DNA from: Candidatus Gastranaerophilales bacterium
GTDB taxonomy: Bacteria > Cyanobacteriota > Vampirovibrionia > Gastranaerophilales > Gastranaerophilaceae
Assembly: GCA_944322675.1 (NCBI GenBank)
Contig: CALUPO010000001.1
Coordinates: 170,898-234,897 of the forward strand
Direction: 5' to 3'
DNA length: 64,000 nt
Within the stretch, counting starts at the first letter, position 1; each line of letters starts with the position of its first letter. Under the pieces are notes generated by a model, which saw only the letters and a program-made list of their open reading frames with translations, made no database searches and was not told the DNA's origin. This document shows positions 11,088 through 19,971 of this stretch, in pieces. Position numbers and translations under genes: made by a program.

Positions 11088-11269
11088 TAAATTAATTTAA
11101 TCCAGATAAATAATAATTCCCTTAATTTTAATTATATTTTATAAATAAAAAAGTGCTAAACAAAATTAAAAGGTTAAACTTTATGTGTTATAATATATTT
11201 ATTAAATTTATAATGATAAATAAAAATTTTATATCTTTAACTTTTTAAATTAAAATAGGTATTTATAAA

Positions 11270-12910
11270 ATGAGAAAAATTGAAATATACGATACAACAT
11301 TGCGTGATGGTGCACAAAGTGAAGGCATAAATTTTTCGGTAAGTGATAAATTAAAAATTGTAAAGTTACTTGATGAATTTGGCGTTTCTTATATCGAACT
11401 TGGATGGTATGGTGCAAATAATATAGATAATGAAGCTTTTGAAAAAGTAAAAGATATAAAGTTAAAAAATTCTCAAATAAGCTGTTTTGGATGTACAAGA
11501 AAACCAAATACAAAAGCTTGTGATGATGAAATTATAAAAAACCTTATACGTGCAAATACAAAATTTGTAACAATTTTTGGTAAAACATGGGATTTTCATG
11601 TTTTAAATGCCATAAATACAACATTAAACGAAAATCTAAATATGATTTATGATAGTGTAAAATACCTAAATGAAAAAAACAAAACTGTCTTTTTTGATTG
11701 TGAACATTTTTTTGACGGCTTTAAATCCAATAGTGAATATTCTCTTTTATGTTGCAAACACGCTTTATTAGCAGGTGCCAAGCGTATTATATTGTGTGAT
11801 ACAAATGGCGGTTCACAAAATAACGAAATATATAATATAACTAAAAATGTATACGAATATTTAACTGAAGTAGCAAATAAAAATAATATAAAAGAATTTG
11901 GAATAGGTATTCATACTCATAACGACAATGAAATGGCAACAGCAAACAGCATTGCAGGAATAGATGCAGGTGCCTGCCAAATCCATGGAACTATAAACGG
12001 ATATGGCGAAAGATGCGGAAATGCAAATTTATGCTCAATTATTCCTATTTTACAATTGAAACGCGGTTTTGATATTGTTGGAGAAAATTTAAAAAAATTG
12101 ACCTACGTTTCAAGCACAGTAGCTGAAATATCAAATATACCGGTTAGCCCAAACATGCCATTTGTAGGTTTAAGTGCTTTTGCTCATAAAGCAGGTGTGC
12201 ATGCAAGTGCTGTTGTAAAAAATTCTTCAACTTATGAACATATAAATCCTGAATTAGTTGGCAACTGTCGTAAAATACTTATATCTAACCAGGCAGGAAC
12301 GGCATCTTTAAAAGAAAAATTAAAAAATTTAAAGTTAATTAATGAAAATGATATAAATTTAAATGATATCCCTAAAATTATTGAAAAAATTAAAACACTT
12401 GAATGGGAAGGCTATGCTTTTGAAGGTGCTGATGCTTCATTTGAACTTCTTGTTATGGAAATTTTAAATATAAAACCAAAATATTTTGATATACTAGGTT
12501 TTCGAATGATAGGAGATACTTTTAACAACAATTTAAACGAAATTAATACAGAAGCTTCAATCAAATTAAAAATAAATGATGATATTATACACACGGTATC
12601 TGAAGGATATGGACCTGTTAACAGCATTGATAAAGCAATTAGAAAGGCTTTAAAAGATGTTTATCCACAAATTAATATGTTTAAATTAAGTGATTTTAAA
12701 GTAAGAATTTTAGACTCAAAATCCGGAACAGCTGCCAAAGTTAGGGTTAATATTGAAACGACCAATGGCAAAACCGTTTGGGACACAGTTGGTGTCAATG
12801 AAAATATTATTGTTGCATCATTTAAAGCCATTTTAGATAGCATTATATATGGTTTATGTGCACATTCCAAAACTAATTCGTGCGATATGCTTCTAAAAGA
12901 GATAAATTAA
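11270..12910 (+). CDS. cimA: Citramalate synthase
   Basis: Condenses pyruvate and acetyl-CoA to (R)-citramalate, the threonine-independent route to 2-oxobutyrate and isoleucine. The 546-residue protein opens with the HMGL/LeuA-type motif YDTTLRDGAQSEGI, typical of the CimA branch. It carries GIHTHNDNEMA with the metal-binding HxH, and HGTINGYGERCGNANL. After the barrel comes a LeuA-type dimer domain (roughly 400-540), usually the allosteric site. The length is typical of this longer CimA clade. It might be annotated 2-isopropylmalate synthase by weak methods, but the start motif favours CimA. Its last 38 bases overlap the convergent sigma-factor gene. Confidence 0.92.
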   Translation: MRKIEIYDTTLRDGAQSEGINFSVSDKLKIVKLLDEFGVSYIELGWYGANNIDNEAFEKVKDIKLKNSQISCFGCTRKPNTKACDDEIIKNLIRANTKFVTIFGKTWDFHVLNAINTTLNENLNMIYDSVKYLNEKNKTVFFDCEHFFDGFKSNSEYSLLCCKHALLAGAKRIILCDTNGGSQNNEIYNITKNVYEYLTEVANKNNIKEFGIGIHTHNDNEMATANSIAGIDAGACQIHGTINGYGERCGNANLCSIIPILQLKRGFDIVGENLKKLTYVSSTVAEISNIPVSPNMPFVGLSAFAHKAGVHASAVVKNSSTYEHINPELVGNCRKILISNQAGTASLKEKLKNLKLINENDINLNDIPKIIEKIKTLEWEGYAFEGADASFELLVMEILNIKPKYFDILGFRMIGDTFNNNLNEINTEASIKLKINDDIIHTVSEGYGPVNSIDKAIRKALKDVYPQINMFKLSDFKVRILDSKSGTAAKVRVNIETTNGKTVWDTVGVNENIIVASFKAILDSIIYGLCAHSKTNSCDMLLKEIN

Positions 12911-13769
12911 ATTTGTCCTCACGAATTTTTCTTAACGCTCTTTTTTCCGTTTGCCTCACACATTCTTTTGTGACACCATATATATTTCCTATTTCTTCAA
13001 GTGTCTTTTTTGTAAAATTATTTAAACCATATCTAAACATTAAAACATTACGTTCTTTTTGTTTTAGTTTAGAAACTATAAATTCAATATCATTTTTAAG
13101 ATATTCAAAATCATTTTCAAGATTCTTAGTTGATTTTTCATCAACCAGAATTTCACTTAATGTCAAATTTGAACCATTAAAATTAAGTTCAAAATCACTT
13201 TCAATTGATACTGTTTTAACATAGGCACTTAAATATAAATCAATTTTATTTTTATCTATATTCATTTCTTTTGCAACAACTTCATTATTTATAGAACAAT
13301 TATATTGTTTTTCAAGTTTGTGTTTGATTTTTGAAAATTTTGATAATGTTTCTTGAATATAAACAGGTATTTTAAAAATCCTTGACTGCTCTGAAATTGC
13401 TTTATAAATAGCTTGTTTAACCCACCAATTTGCATAAGTTGAAAACCTGTAACCTAATTTATAATTAAATTTTTCAATTGCAACCATTAAACCCAAATTT
13501 CCTTCTTGAATTAAATCAATAAGCGGCATATTTGAAGTATAAAGAAGCTTTTTTGCAATATTTATTGATAAATATAAGTTGGCATTTAAAAGACTTTTTT
13601 TCGCACAATTATCACCTTCACTAACTTTTTTAGCAAGTTCAAGTTCTTCTTTTTTGTTAAGTTTTGGTATTTGCTGTACTTTTTTAATATAAGAGGCTAA
13701 AATATCATCAACTTCATTATTTGATATAACATTGTTTTCATAAGGTTTTGATAATGTTTCTTCTTTCAT
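12873..13769 (-). CDS. Sigma-70 family RNA polymerase sigma factor (group 2-like)
   Basis: A 298-residue sigma factor with region 1.2 (YIKKVQQIPKLNKKEE), region 2 (IDLIQEGNLGLMVAIEKFN, FSTYANWWVKQAI), region 3 and a region 4 helix-turn-helix (TLEEIGNIYGVTKECVRQ). It lacks the acidic region 1.1 and is shorter than a housekeeping RpoD, so it resembles the non-essential group-2 sigma factors common in Cyanobacteria. The start has an AAGGAG ribosome site 7-8 bases upstream. Its 3' end overlaps cimA convergently. Promoter targets cannot be told from the sequence. Confidence 0.9.
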   Translation of the reverse strand: MKEETLSKPYENNVISNNEVDDILASYIKKVQQIPKLNKKEELELAKKVSEGDNCAKKSLLNANLYLSINIAKKLLYTSNMPLIDLIQEGNLGLMVAIEKFNYKLGYRFSTYANWWVKQAIYKAISEQSRIFKIPVYIQETLSKFSKIKHKLEKQYNCSINNEVVAKEMNIDKNKIDLYLSAYVKTVSIESDFELNFNGSNLTLSEILVDEKSTKNLENDFEYLKNDIEFIVSKLKQKERNVLMFRYGLNNFTKKTLEEIGNIYGVTKECVRQTEKRALRKIREDKFNLSLLEAYRTN

Positions 13770-13867
13770 AGTATTTACTCCTTTTTATACTTAAATTTAA
13801 ATATTTTAAAACGTTAAAAATAAAGCCTTAGAATAATAAAGCTTTTTCTGATAGAATATTAAGTTTT

Positions 13868-13919
13868 ATTAAACAAAATGATATATTGAGTATATATTCA
13901 ATATATCATTTTGTTTAAT
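13868..13919. repeat. Perfect 22-bp inverted repeat (hairpin)
   Basis: Two 22-base arms beginning ATTAAACAAAATGATATATT pair without mismatch around an 8-base AT loop. It lies between the start of the sigma-factor gene and the end of the GH57 gene. On the plus strand the second arm is followed by a short T-run; on the minus strand it is not, so it is a poor classical terminator for GH57. It could be an operator or a processing or stability hairpin. Confidence 0.85.
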
Positions 13920-13988
13920 ATTTTTCAAGTGATTTGTAACAAAATGTTAAATATTATTTAAATAAATTTATTAAATATTTAACATTTT

Positions 13989-16523
13989 TTAAGTTTGTTT
14001 ATTTGTATTGTCGCATTTTAATAAAAGTTCTTGATAGAAATTTATATCTACATTTAACTTTTTACCAATTTCAAGTAGTAAATAAACAAATTTTCTATCT
14101 TCATCTTTAGTTTCACTTGTATTCAACTCGCAAATAAGTTCATTAATTTTTGAATAAATTTTACTAAAATAAATACTTTGCATTTCAGATATATTAACAT
14201 CAATTTCAAGTTCATCTATTTGTTCAAATAACTTTAACACTCCTTCAACACGCTGTATTTCAAGATTTTTAGACAATTTAAACATTTTATAGGTTAACAA
14301 CTTGCCAAAAATATCACTTGACTTTGTCTTATTAAGTTTGACACCTATTTGTTTGGCTTCAACAATTATATTTTTAGCTTCTTCAATTGTATCATCATCA
14401 AAATACTTGCCACATGATTCAATAATATTGTTAAATTTCTTAGTTAAATTATATTGAGCAGCAATTTTAAATTCATCGGGAATTTTCATACCAAGAGTTT
14501 GCAAGTGATATATCGACCCCTTATTTTCATCATAAATTTCCTGATAAGTATTTGAAAATTTATTTAAAGTATCTTTCATTAATATATTCAAAATACGTCG
14601 TCTTTCTTCAAGGAATACATCTTTTAACGTAAAATACGATGTACCAAACTGTTCATCAAGTTTTCTTATAATACCTGTCACAGGTTCTTCCATATAAATT
14701 TTTATTAAATCTTCTTTAATTTTATCAAAATCTATACTTTCATTATATTTTTTTATAGCACAATGAAAATCACCGCCTGCAAATTGAATAAGTGCAAAAA
14801 TAATATCTGATTTTTCATTGGTTACTATAGATTTAATTTCAAGATGTCCCATAACAAGATTGTCTGTATTTTTAGAAACTTTTTTATAATCGATTTGTTT
14901 AACGGTATAACTATACAAAGTAGTTTCTTCTTCAAAATCTTCATAAATTGATTTTAATGCCCAAAGTGAAGCTATCTGTTTTAACGTTACAATACAGGGT
15001 TTAACAAGTTTATTATAAACATCTCTTCCATTTCCCATTTGAGGTATATTGCTTTTTGCATCTTCTAAAATATCAAGGAATTGAGACTCATAATCTTCAT
15101 TTGTAAAATCAGCTGCAAGCTGCATAGCAAAAGCGGCATATTTTAGTATTTGGACAGGTTCAAGACCGGACAATTCTGCAAAAAACCACCCGCAACTTGT
15201 GAACATAAGCATAGCTTGCCTTTGAATTTCAAGTAATTTTAAAGCATTTACTTTTTCTTTTTCACTAAAATCATAATTATCAAGTAAAACTTTTGAGAAA
15301 AATTTCTTAATATTGGAATCATTTCTATCCAAAATTACATCAATATATTGGTTTCGTGCATCCCATACATCTTTAAAATATTTCTTACCCTCAGTTTCAA
15401 AAAGAATAATAAGTTTATCACGAAGAAAATTTAAAGCATTTCGAAGCGGACATCTCCACTTTTGGTTCCAATATGGCTCACCGCCTGTTTGGCATCCGCA
15501 ATCATCTCTCCATCTTTCCACACCATGAAAACAACTCCAACTTGAGGCTTGTTTTATTTCAACTTCATATTTTATATCATTTTGAGCTAAAAACTCTGCA
15601 TAATTTGAAAGTATAAATCCCTCATCCTGTGCTTTAACCCTAAGTGCATAAGCAAGAGCCATATCACCAAATTTTGTATGGTGTCCATAGCTTTCACCAT
15701 CAGTTGCAATATTTACAATTTGAGGTTCTTCACGATTAACATCAATTCCATCTTTAAGACGGTAAATAAACTTATTACCATCTGATAAAAGGTTATCAAA
15801 TGCAACAGATTTTGATATTGCACCATCATAAAAGAAAAGATCAACATATTTTCTTTCTTCGCCATCATTTGTGTCGTCAGATTTAATATAATACCGGTAA
15901 GGACGTCTTGGATCAATATTACCCCATGAAACATCTTCCCAATTATTTGTTCCAATTTTACGCACTCTATCTGCTTGAAATGGAGACAAAACAGTAAATT
16001 TTATACCATTTTGAGCAAGTACTTTTAAAGTTTCATCATCCACAGCTGTTTCAGCAAGCCACATGCCCTCAGGATTACGTCCGAATCTATATCTAAAATC
16101 AGTTATACCCCATATAACTTGCGTTTGCTTGTCACGATAATTAGCAAGCGGCATAATAATATGATTATATACCTGAGCCATTGCATTGCCGTGACCATTA
16201 TGCTCATGTACACTTTTTATATCAGCTTTAATAATACGTTCATACGCATTAGGCGAATATTTTTCAAGCCAGGACATTAAAGTTGGTCCAAAATTAAAAC
16301 TCATAAGCTCGTAGTTATTAACCAAATCAAGAACTTTATTCTCACAATTTACAATTTTTGAAACCGAATTTGGACTATAACATTCGTATGTAACTCTTTC
16401 ATTCCAATCGTGAAAAGGACTTGCACTATCCTGCTGTTCAATTGCTTCAAGCCATGGATTTTCACGTGGCGGCTGGTAAAAATGACCATGAACAACTAAA
16501 TATGGTTTTTTTTCTTTATTCAT
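13989..16523 (-). CDS. Glycoside hydrolase family 57 protein with DUF3536
   Basis: Large cytoplasmic glycan-active enzyme of the GH57 (alpha-amylase/alpha-mannosidase superfamily) type. Of its 844 residues, the first 350 or so form the barrel: HGHFYQPP (GH57 motif 1), GMWLAETAVD carrying the expected nucleophile Glu, and ATDGESYGHH carrying the expected acid Asp. The long C-terminal half (HGVERWRDDCGCQTGG onward) matches the DUF3536 extension known in Cyanobacteria and allies. No signal peptide is seen, so it likely acts on internal alpha-glucan such as glycogen; the exact substrate is not predictable. A GGAG site lies about 10 bases before the ATG. An exported OB-like gene lies upstream on the same strand. 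Confidence 0.88.
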   Translation of the reverse strand: MNKEKKPYLVVHGHFYQPPRENPWLEAIEQQDSASPFHDWNERVTYECYSPNSVSKIVNCENKVLDLVNNYELMSFNFGPTLMSWLEKYSPNAYERIIKADIKSVHEHNGHGNAMAQVYNHIIMPLANYRDKQTQVIWGITDFRYRFGRNPEGMWLAETAVDDETLKVLAQNGIKFTVLSPFQADRVRKIGTNNWEDVSWGNIDPRRPYRYYIKSDDTNDGEERKYVDLFFYDGAISKSVAFDNLLSDGNKFIYRLKDGIDVNREEPQIVNIATDGESYGHHTKFGDMALAYALRVKAQDEGFILSNYAEFLAQNDIKYEVEIKQASSWSCFHGVERWRDDCGCQTGGEPYWNQKWRCPLRNALNFLRDKLIILFETEGKKYFKDVWDARNQYIDVILDRNDSNIKKFFSKVLLDNYDFSEKEKVNALKLLEIQRQAMLMFTSCGWFFAELSGLEPVQILKYAAFAMQLAADFTNEDYESQFLDILEDAKSNIPQMGNGRDVYNKLVKPCIVTLKQIASLWALKSIYEDFEEETTLYSYTVKQIDYKKVSKNTDNLVMGHLEIKSIVTNEKSDIIFALIQFAGGDFHCAIKKYNESIDFDKIKEDLIKIYMEEPVTGIIRKLDEQFGTSYFTLKDVFLEERRRILNILMKDTLNKFSNTYQEIYDENKGSIYHLQTLGMKIPDEFKIAAQYNLTKKFNNIIESCGKYFDDDTIEEAKNIIVEAKQIGVKLNKTKSSDIFGKLLTYKMFKLSKNLEIQRVEGVLKLFEQIDELEIDVNISEMQSIYFSKIYSKINELICELNTSETKDEDRKFVYLLLEIGKKLNVDINFYQELLLKCDNTNKQT

Positions 16524-16565
16524 TTTATTTAAACTCCACTCTTTTTATTAAAATCATCTAATAAT

Positions 16566-17093
16566 TTATTTTTTCTTTGGCATTTTTTGTGTTATTTTTA
16601 AACTTTGTACCTCAATCCAAGGGTCACCTAAAGCATTTGAAAAGACATGACCAAAAATTTGAACTTTATCACCTGACTCTAAATCTATAAATTTTTCTGC
16701 AAGATCACGCTTTAAAAACAATTTCATCTCAGATAAAGGAATAACATGATCAACTACATCATTACGGCGTATTAAAAAAGAAATATAATCCTTTGAATTG
16801 CGAAATGCCTGTTTATAATCTAACCCCAGTGTCGAAAATTTATCAAATGTTGCATCCATTTTAACTTTTTTATTTAAATAGTTATTCGGGTTATTAACAA
16901 CATCAATTGAATTTACATTTTGATATTGTGTTTCATCAATTTTTGGCAAAACCTGTTTTTCTTTTTTAGAAGCTTCAAGCTGGGTATTTGCTTTTTGCAC
17001 ATCCTGAGTTTCACCTGCTGTATAACCTGGATTAGTATAAAAACCAATAATAACACCCATCATTAAACAAGCTATAATCTTTTTTATTCTCAT
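16566..17093 (-). CDS. Exported hypothetical protein with OB-like domain
   Basis: A 175-residue protein with a clear signal peptide (IIACLMMGVIIGFYTNPGYTA, cut after about residue 26). The mature part has a charged linker and a conserved-looking domain from residue 60: NPNNYLNKKVKMDATF, then ESGDKVQIFGHVF and PWIEVQSLKI. The pattern (a short region limiting a cofactor-free OB barrel) resembles periplasmic small domains that bind ligands, but no specific family can be assigned. It starts at ATG with GGAG 10 bases upstream and sits 42 bases before the GH57 gene, possibly in one transcript. Confidence 0.75.
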   Translation of the reverse strand: MRIKKIIACLMMGVIIGFYTNPGYTAGETQDVQKANTQLEASKKEKQVLPKIDETQYQNVNSIDVVNNPNNYLNKKVKMDATFDKFSTLGLDYKQAFRNSKDYISFLIRRNDVVDHVIPLSEMKLFLKRDLAEKFIDLESGDKVQIFGHVFSNALGDPWIEVQSLKITQKMPKKK

Positions 17094-17294
17094 CTTAAAT
17101 TTTCTCCATAATACCTTTAATTATTATTCTATCATATTTTTAACACTTAACAAGGATTATTTATATAGGTCATATGATTATTTTATTAAAATTATTTGCA
17201 ATCAAATTTACTTAAATAAAAATAATAAGTATTTAAAATAAATAAAACTTTATGTAATTAATATACTTTTATATTTAATGGTAATCGTTTATGT

Positions 17295-17300
17295 TATAAT
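17295..17300 (+). promoter_or_regulatory. TATAAT box 7 bases before the tsaD start
   Basis: A consensus -10 hexamer lies 7 bases before ATG 17308. A transcript starting from it would begin at or within a base or two of the start codon, implying a leaderless message. No good -35 box is seen. Confidence 0.5.
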
Positions 17301-17307
17301 TAAAACT

Positions 17308-18351
17308 ATGAGTTATAATTTAAAAACACCATTTAGTAATAAGATAATCTCTATACCAGATAAAGATAAAAAAGATACAATTATCGCAGCCATTGAATCG
17401 AGTTGTGATGAAATGGCATTTGCAATAGTTAAAAACGGACGGGAAGTTTTATCAAATGTAGTTGCTTCACAAATAAATACACACAAAAAATATGGTGGTG
17501 TTGTTCCTGAAGTGGCTGCAAGAGAACATTTAAATTCCATTGCTATGGTTATTGAAGAAGGTTTTAATCAATCAGGCTTAAAAGGAACTGATATAACGGC
17601 TTTTGCATCAACAATAGGACCCGGACTTGTCGGCTCATTGATTGTAGGTGTAAATGCGGCAAAAACTTTAAGTATTGTTTATGATAAACCTTTTATTGGG
17701 GTTAACCATTTGAAAGCCCATGTTTGTGCAAATTATATTGATACCGATTTAAAACCGCCATTTATAGCTCTTTTAATTTCAGGAGGACACACTCAAATAT
17801 TAAAAGTTGATGATTATAACAATCAAACAATATTAGGAGGCACAATTGATGATGCTATTGGTGAAGTTTATGATAAAGTTGCAAGACTTATGGATATTGA
17901 ATATCCTGGGGGACCTAATCTTGATAAAATTGCAGCATTTGGCAATAAAGAACGTTTTCAGTTTACAAAAGCCCGGGTCAATGAATTTGATTTTAGCTTT
18001 TCAGGAACCAAAACAGCTTTATTGCATCTAATTCAAAAGTTAAAACAAGAATACGGTGAAAATTATCCCAAAAATGATGTTGCCGCATCCTTTCAAGAAA
18101 ATGTTACATCTATTTTATTTGAAAAAACAATTAATGCCGCAAAAAAATATAATATAAGTCAAATTGTATTAGCAGGTGGTGTGGCTGCAAATAGTGAAAT
18201 TAGAAAAAAATTTTTTGAACTTAAAAACTATAAAGTTTTTGCTCCAAAAATGAAATATTGCACAGATAATGCTGCAATGGTGGCTTCATGTGCTTATTTT
18301 TTAAATGACAACATGAATAATCTTGATATTGAAGTCTTTTCAAGAATTTAA
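17308..18351 (+). CDS. tsaD: tRNA threonylcarbamoyladenosine transferase TsaD
   Basis: Transfers threonylcarbamoyl to adenosine 37 of ANN-decoding tRNAs together with TsaB and TsaE. The core starts with IIAAIESSCDEM, close to the family's ESSCDET. Metal ligands appear in GVNHLKAHVCAN (family HxEGH, here HLKAH, both His kept). SGGHTQILK, GGTIDDAIGEVYDKVARL, YPGGPNLDK and the C-terminal CTDNAAMVA are all present. I prefer ATG 17308 (MSYNLKTPF) over one 30 bases upstream because the upstream one would overlap the TATAAT box; neither has a ribosome site. The resulting 347 residues match usual TsaD length. Confidence 0.93.
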   Translation: MSYNLKTPFSNKIISIPDKDKKDTIIAAIESSCDEMAFAIVKNGREVLSNVVASQINTHKKYGGVVPEVAAREHLNSIAMVIEEGFNQSGLKGTDITAFASTIGPGLVGSLIVGVNAAKTLSIVYDKPFIGVNHLKAHVCANYIDTDLKPPFIALLISGGHTQILKVDDYNNQTILGGTIDDAIGEVYDKVARLMDIEYPGGPNLDKIAAFGNKERFQFTKARVNEFDFSFSGTKTALLHLIQKLKQEYGENYPKNDVAASFQENVTSILFEKTINAAKKYNISQIVLAGGVAANSEIRKKFFELKNYKVFAPKMKYCTDNAAMVASCAYFLNDNMNNLDIEVFSRI

Positions 18352-18372
18352 AAATAAAACTAATATTCCCTA

Positions 18373-18401
18373 TTGTTTTAACTTTTTTTTAAAGTTATAA
18401 T
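18373..18401 (+). promoter_or_regulatory. Sigma-70 promoter before uppS
   Basis: TTGTTT at 18373-18378 is spaced by 17 bases from TATAAT at 18396-18401. The expected start of transcription, near 18408, coincides with the proposed uppS start codon. Confidence 0.55.
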
Positions 18402-18406
18402 GTTCC

Positions 18407-19168
18407 TTGAACATTGATTGGGAAAATTGTAAGTTGATTTTAAAAGATATAAGTAAAGTCGAAGTAATTCAAGATATTGTAAAAGAAACAAACTTAAAAC
18501 ACATCGCAATAATTATGGACGGTAATCGCCGATGGGCAAAAGAAAGGTTCTTGCCAAGTGCGATGGGACATAAAGAAGGAGTAAATGCACTAAAAAGAAC
18601 ACTTACTGCATGCAAAGAATTTGGTATAAAATATTTAACAGTTTATGCATTCTCAACTGAAAATTGGAATCGCTCAAAAGATGAAGTTGAGTTTTTAATG
18701 AAACTTTTATTTCAAACAATAAAAGATGAAATTTTAGATCTAAATAAAAATGAAATAAAAGTTAAATTTATAGGAGATTTATCTAAACTTAGTGAAAACC
18801 TAAGAAATCTACTTTATGAAACTGAAAACGACACAAAAGATAATAAAGGTGTCAATCTTCAAATAGCATTTAATTACGGCTCAAAAAATGAAATTATTAA
18901 TGCTGTTAAAAGAATAATAAAAGATAATGTTAAAATTGAAGATATAAATGAAGAATTATTTGCAAATTATTTATATACATCAAATATTCCTGACCCGGAC
19001 CTTCTTATAAGAACAGGAGGTGAAATGAGAATAAGTAATTTCTTAACATACCAAATAGCTTATAGTGAAATTTTGATTTTAGATAAATATTGGCCTCAAT
19101 TCGATGAAAATGAACTTGGCGATGCAGTTATTGAATTTCAAAGACGCAATAGACGTTTTGGAGCATGA
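18407..19168 (+). CDS. uppS: Isoprenyl (undecaprenyl) diphosphate synthase
   Basis: Cis-prenyltransferase that extends farnesyl diphosphate to undecaprenyl diphosphate, the lipid carrier for peptidoglycan. Motifs are clear: HIAIIMDGNRRWAKE (catalytic Asp), GHKEGV, YLTVYAFSTENWNRS, and DPDLLIRTGGEMRISNFL. The length is normal at about 253 residues. The start is uncertain: no ATG lies before the MDG motif, so TTG 18407 or TTG 18434 must be used. TTG 18407 is only 5 bases after a TATAAT box, which would give a leaderless or nearly leaderless message. The stop overlaps the start of rdgB (ATGA), so the two are coupled. Confidence 0.92.
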   Translation: MNIDWENCKLILKDISKVEVIQDIVKETNLKHIAIIMDGNRRWAKERFLPSAMGHKEGVNALKRTLTACKEFGIKYLTVYAFSTENWNRSKDEVEFLMKLLFQTIKDEILDLNKNEIKVKFIGDLSKLSENLRNLLYETENDTKDNKGVNLQIAFNYGSKNEIINAVKRIIKDNVKIEDINEELFANYLYTSNIPDPDLLIRTGGEMRISNFLTYQIAYSEILILDKYWPQFDENELGDAVIEFQRRNRRFGA

Positions 19169-19743
19169 TGGAATTTATATTAGCAACTACAAATAAAAAT
19201 AAATTATCCGAAATAAATAATATTGCAATTGATTATGGTATAAATTTTAAATTGCCAAATTCGGATTTTGAAGTTATTGAAGATGGAAATACTTTATACG
19301 AAAACGCTTTAAAAAAAGCCAGGTGTTTATCTATACAAAATAATAATTGCTATATTCTAAGTGATGACACAGGTCTTTTTGTTGATGCTTTAAATGGAGC
19401 ACCAGGTATACATTCTGCAAGATACGAAACAACTGCTCAAAAAAGAATTCAAAAACTTTTAAATGCTTTAAAGAATGAAGAAAATAGAAAAGCAAAATTT
19501 ATTTGCAGTATGGTTTTGCTTGCACCAAAAGGCAATATTTTATTTAAAAGTCAAGGTGAAATAGAAGGCTATATAACAACATCAACTGAAGGTATAAATG
19601 GATTTGGATATGACCCTATATTCTTTATAAAAAATTTAAATAAAACAATGGCTCAGTTATCTTTTCAAGAAAAAAATACAGTCTCTCATCGTGCAAAAGC
19701 CTTAATTCCAATTCTTGAGTTTATAAAAACACATATTTTATAG
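19165..19743 (+). CDS. rdgB: Non-canonical purine NTP pyrophosphatase (RdgB/HAM1)
   Basis: House-cleaning enzyme that hydrolyses ITP, dITP and XTP to monophosphates. The 192-residue protein has the full family pattern: ILATTNKNKLSE at the N-terminus, YENALKKA, SDDTGLFVDALNGAPGIHSAR with the catalytic Asp, GYDPIFF and SHRAKAL. The start ATG overlaps the uppS stop codon (ATGA); a second ATG 3 bases later would serve as well. It is translationally coupled to uppS. Confidence 0.96.
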   Translation: MMEFILATTNKNKLSEINNIAIDYGINFKLPNSDFEVIEDGNTLYENALKKARCLSIQNNNCYILSDDTGLFVDALNGAPGIHSARYETTAQKRIQKLLNALKNEENRKAKFICSMVLLAPKGNILFKSQGEIEGYITTSTEGINGFGYDPIFFIKNLNKTMAQLSFQEKNTVSHRAKALIPILEFIKTHIL

Positions 19744-19797
19744 TAGTTTTAAATAAAAATATTAAGAAATGTAACAGTTTATAGAAAAACTGAAATT

Positions 19798-19946
19798 TTG
19801 ATTTAATTATATACTTTATATATATGTAAGACATAAAACAGAGAGCTTAAAAAAAGTTTACACACATACACATTTTTTACTGACTTCCTAATCCTTCCTA
19901 ATTATTACAAAATTTTGCCTCTAAATTATTTAGAGGCTTTTTTTTA
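19798..19946 (+). ncRNA. Candidate small RNA with CTTCCTAAT tandem motif
   Basis: A promoter-like TTGATT (19798-19803) with a TATATA/TATATG box about 17 bases on suggests a start near 19833. A strong terminator closes the unit at 19917-19946, giving an RNA of roughly 115 nt. Its middle has CTTCCTAATCCTTCCTAAT, a tandem copy complementary to Shine-Dalgarno-like purine runs, in an otherwise unstructured stretch. It might instead be the rdgB 3' untranslated region, since it lies directly behind that gene. Confidence 0.4.
19917..19946 (+). terminator. Rho-independent terminator
   Basis: GCCTCTAAAT pairs with ATTTAGAGGC (19917-19937, short loop) and is followed by nine T residues. This is the strongest terminator in this part of the window and ends either rdgB or the candidate small RNA. 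Confidence 0.9.
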
Positions 19947-19971
19947 TTTAACAAATTAATTAATTCTTTTA

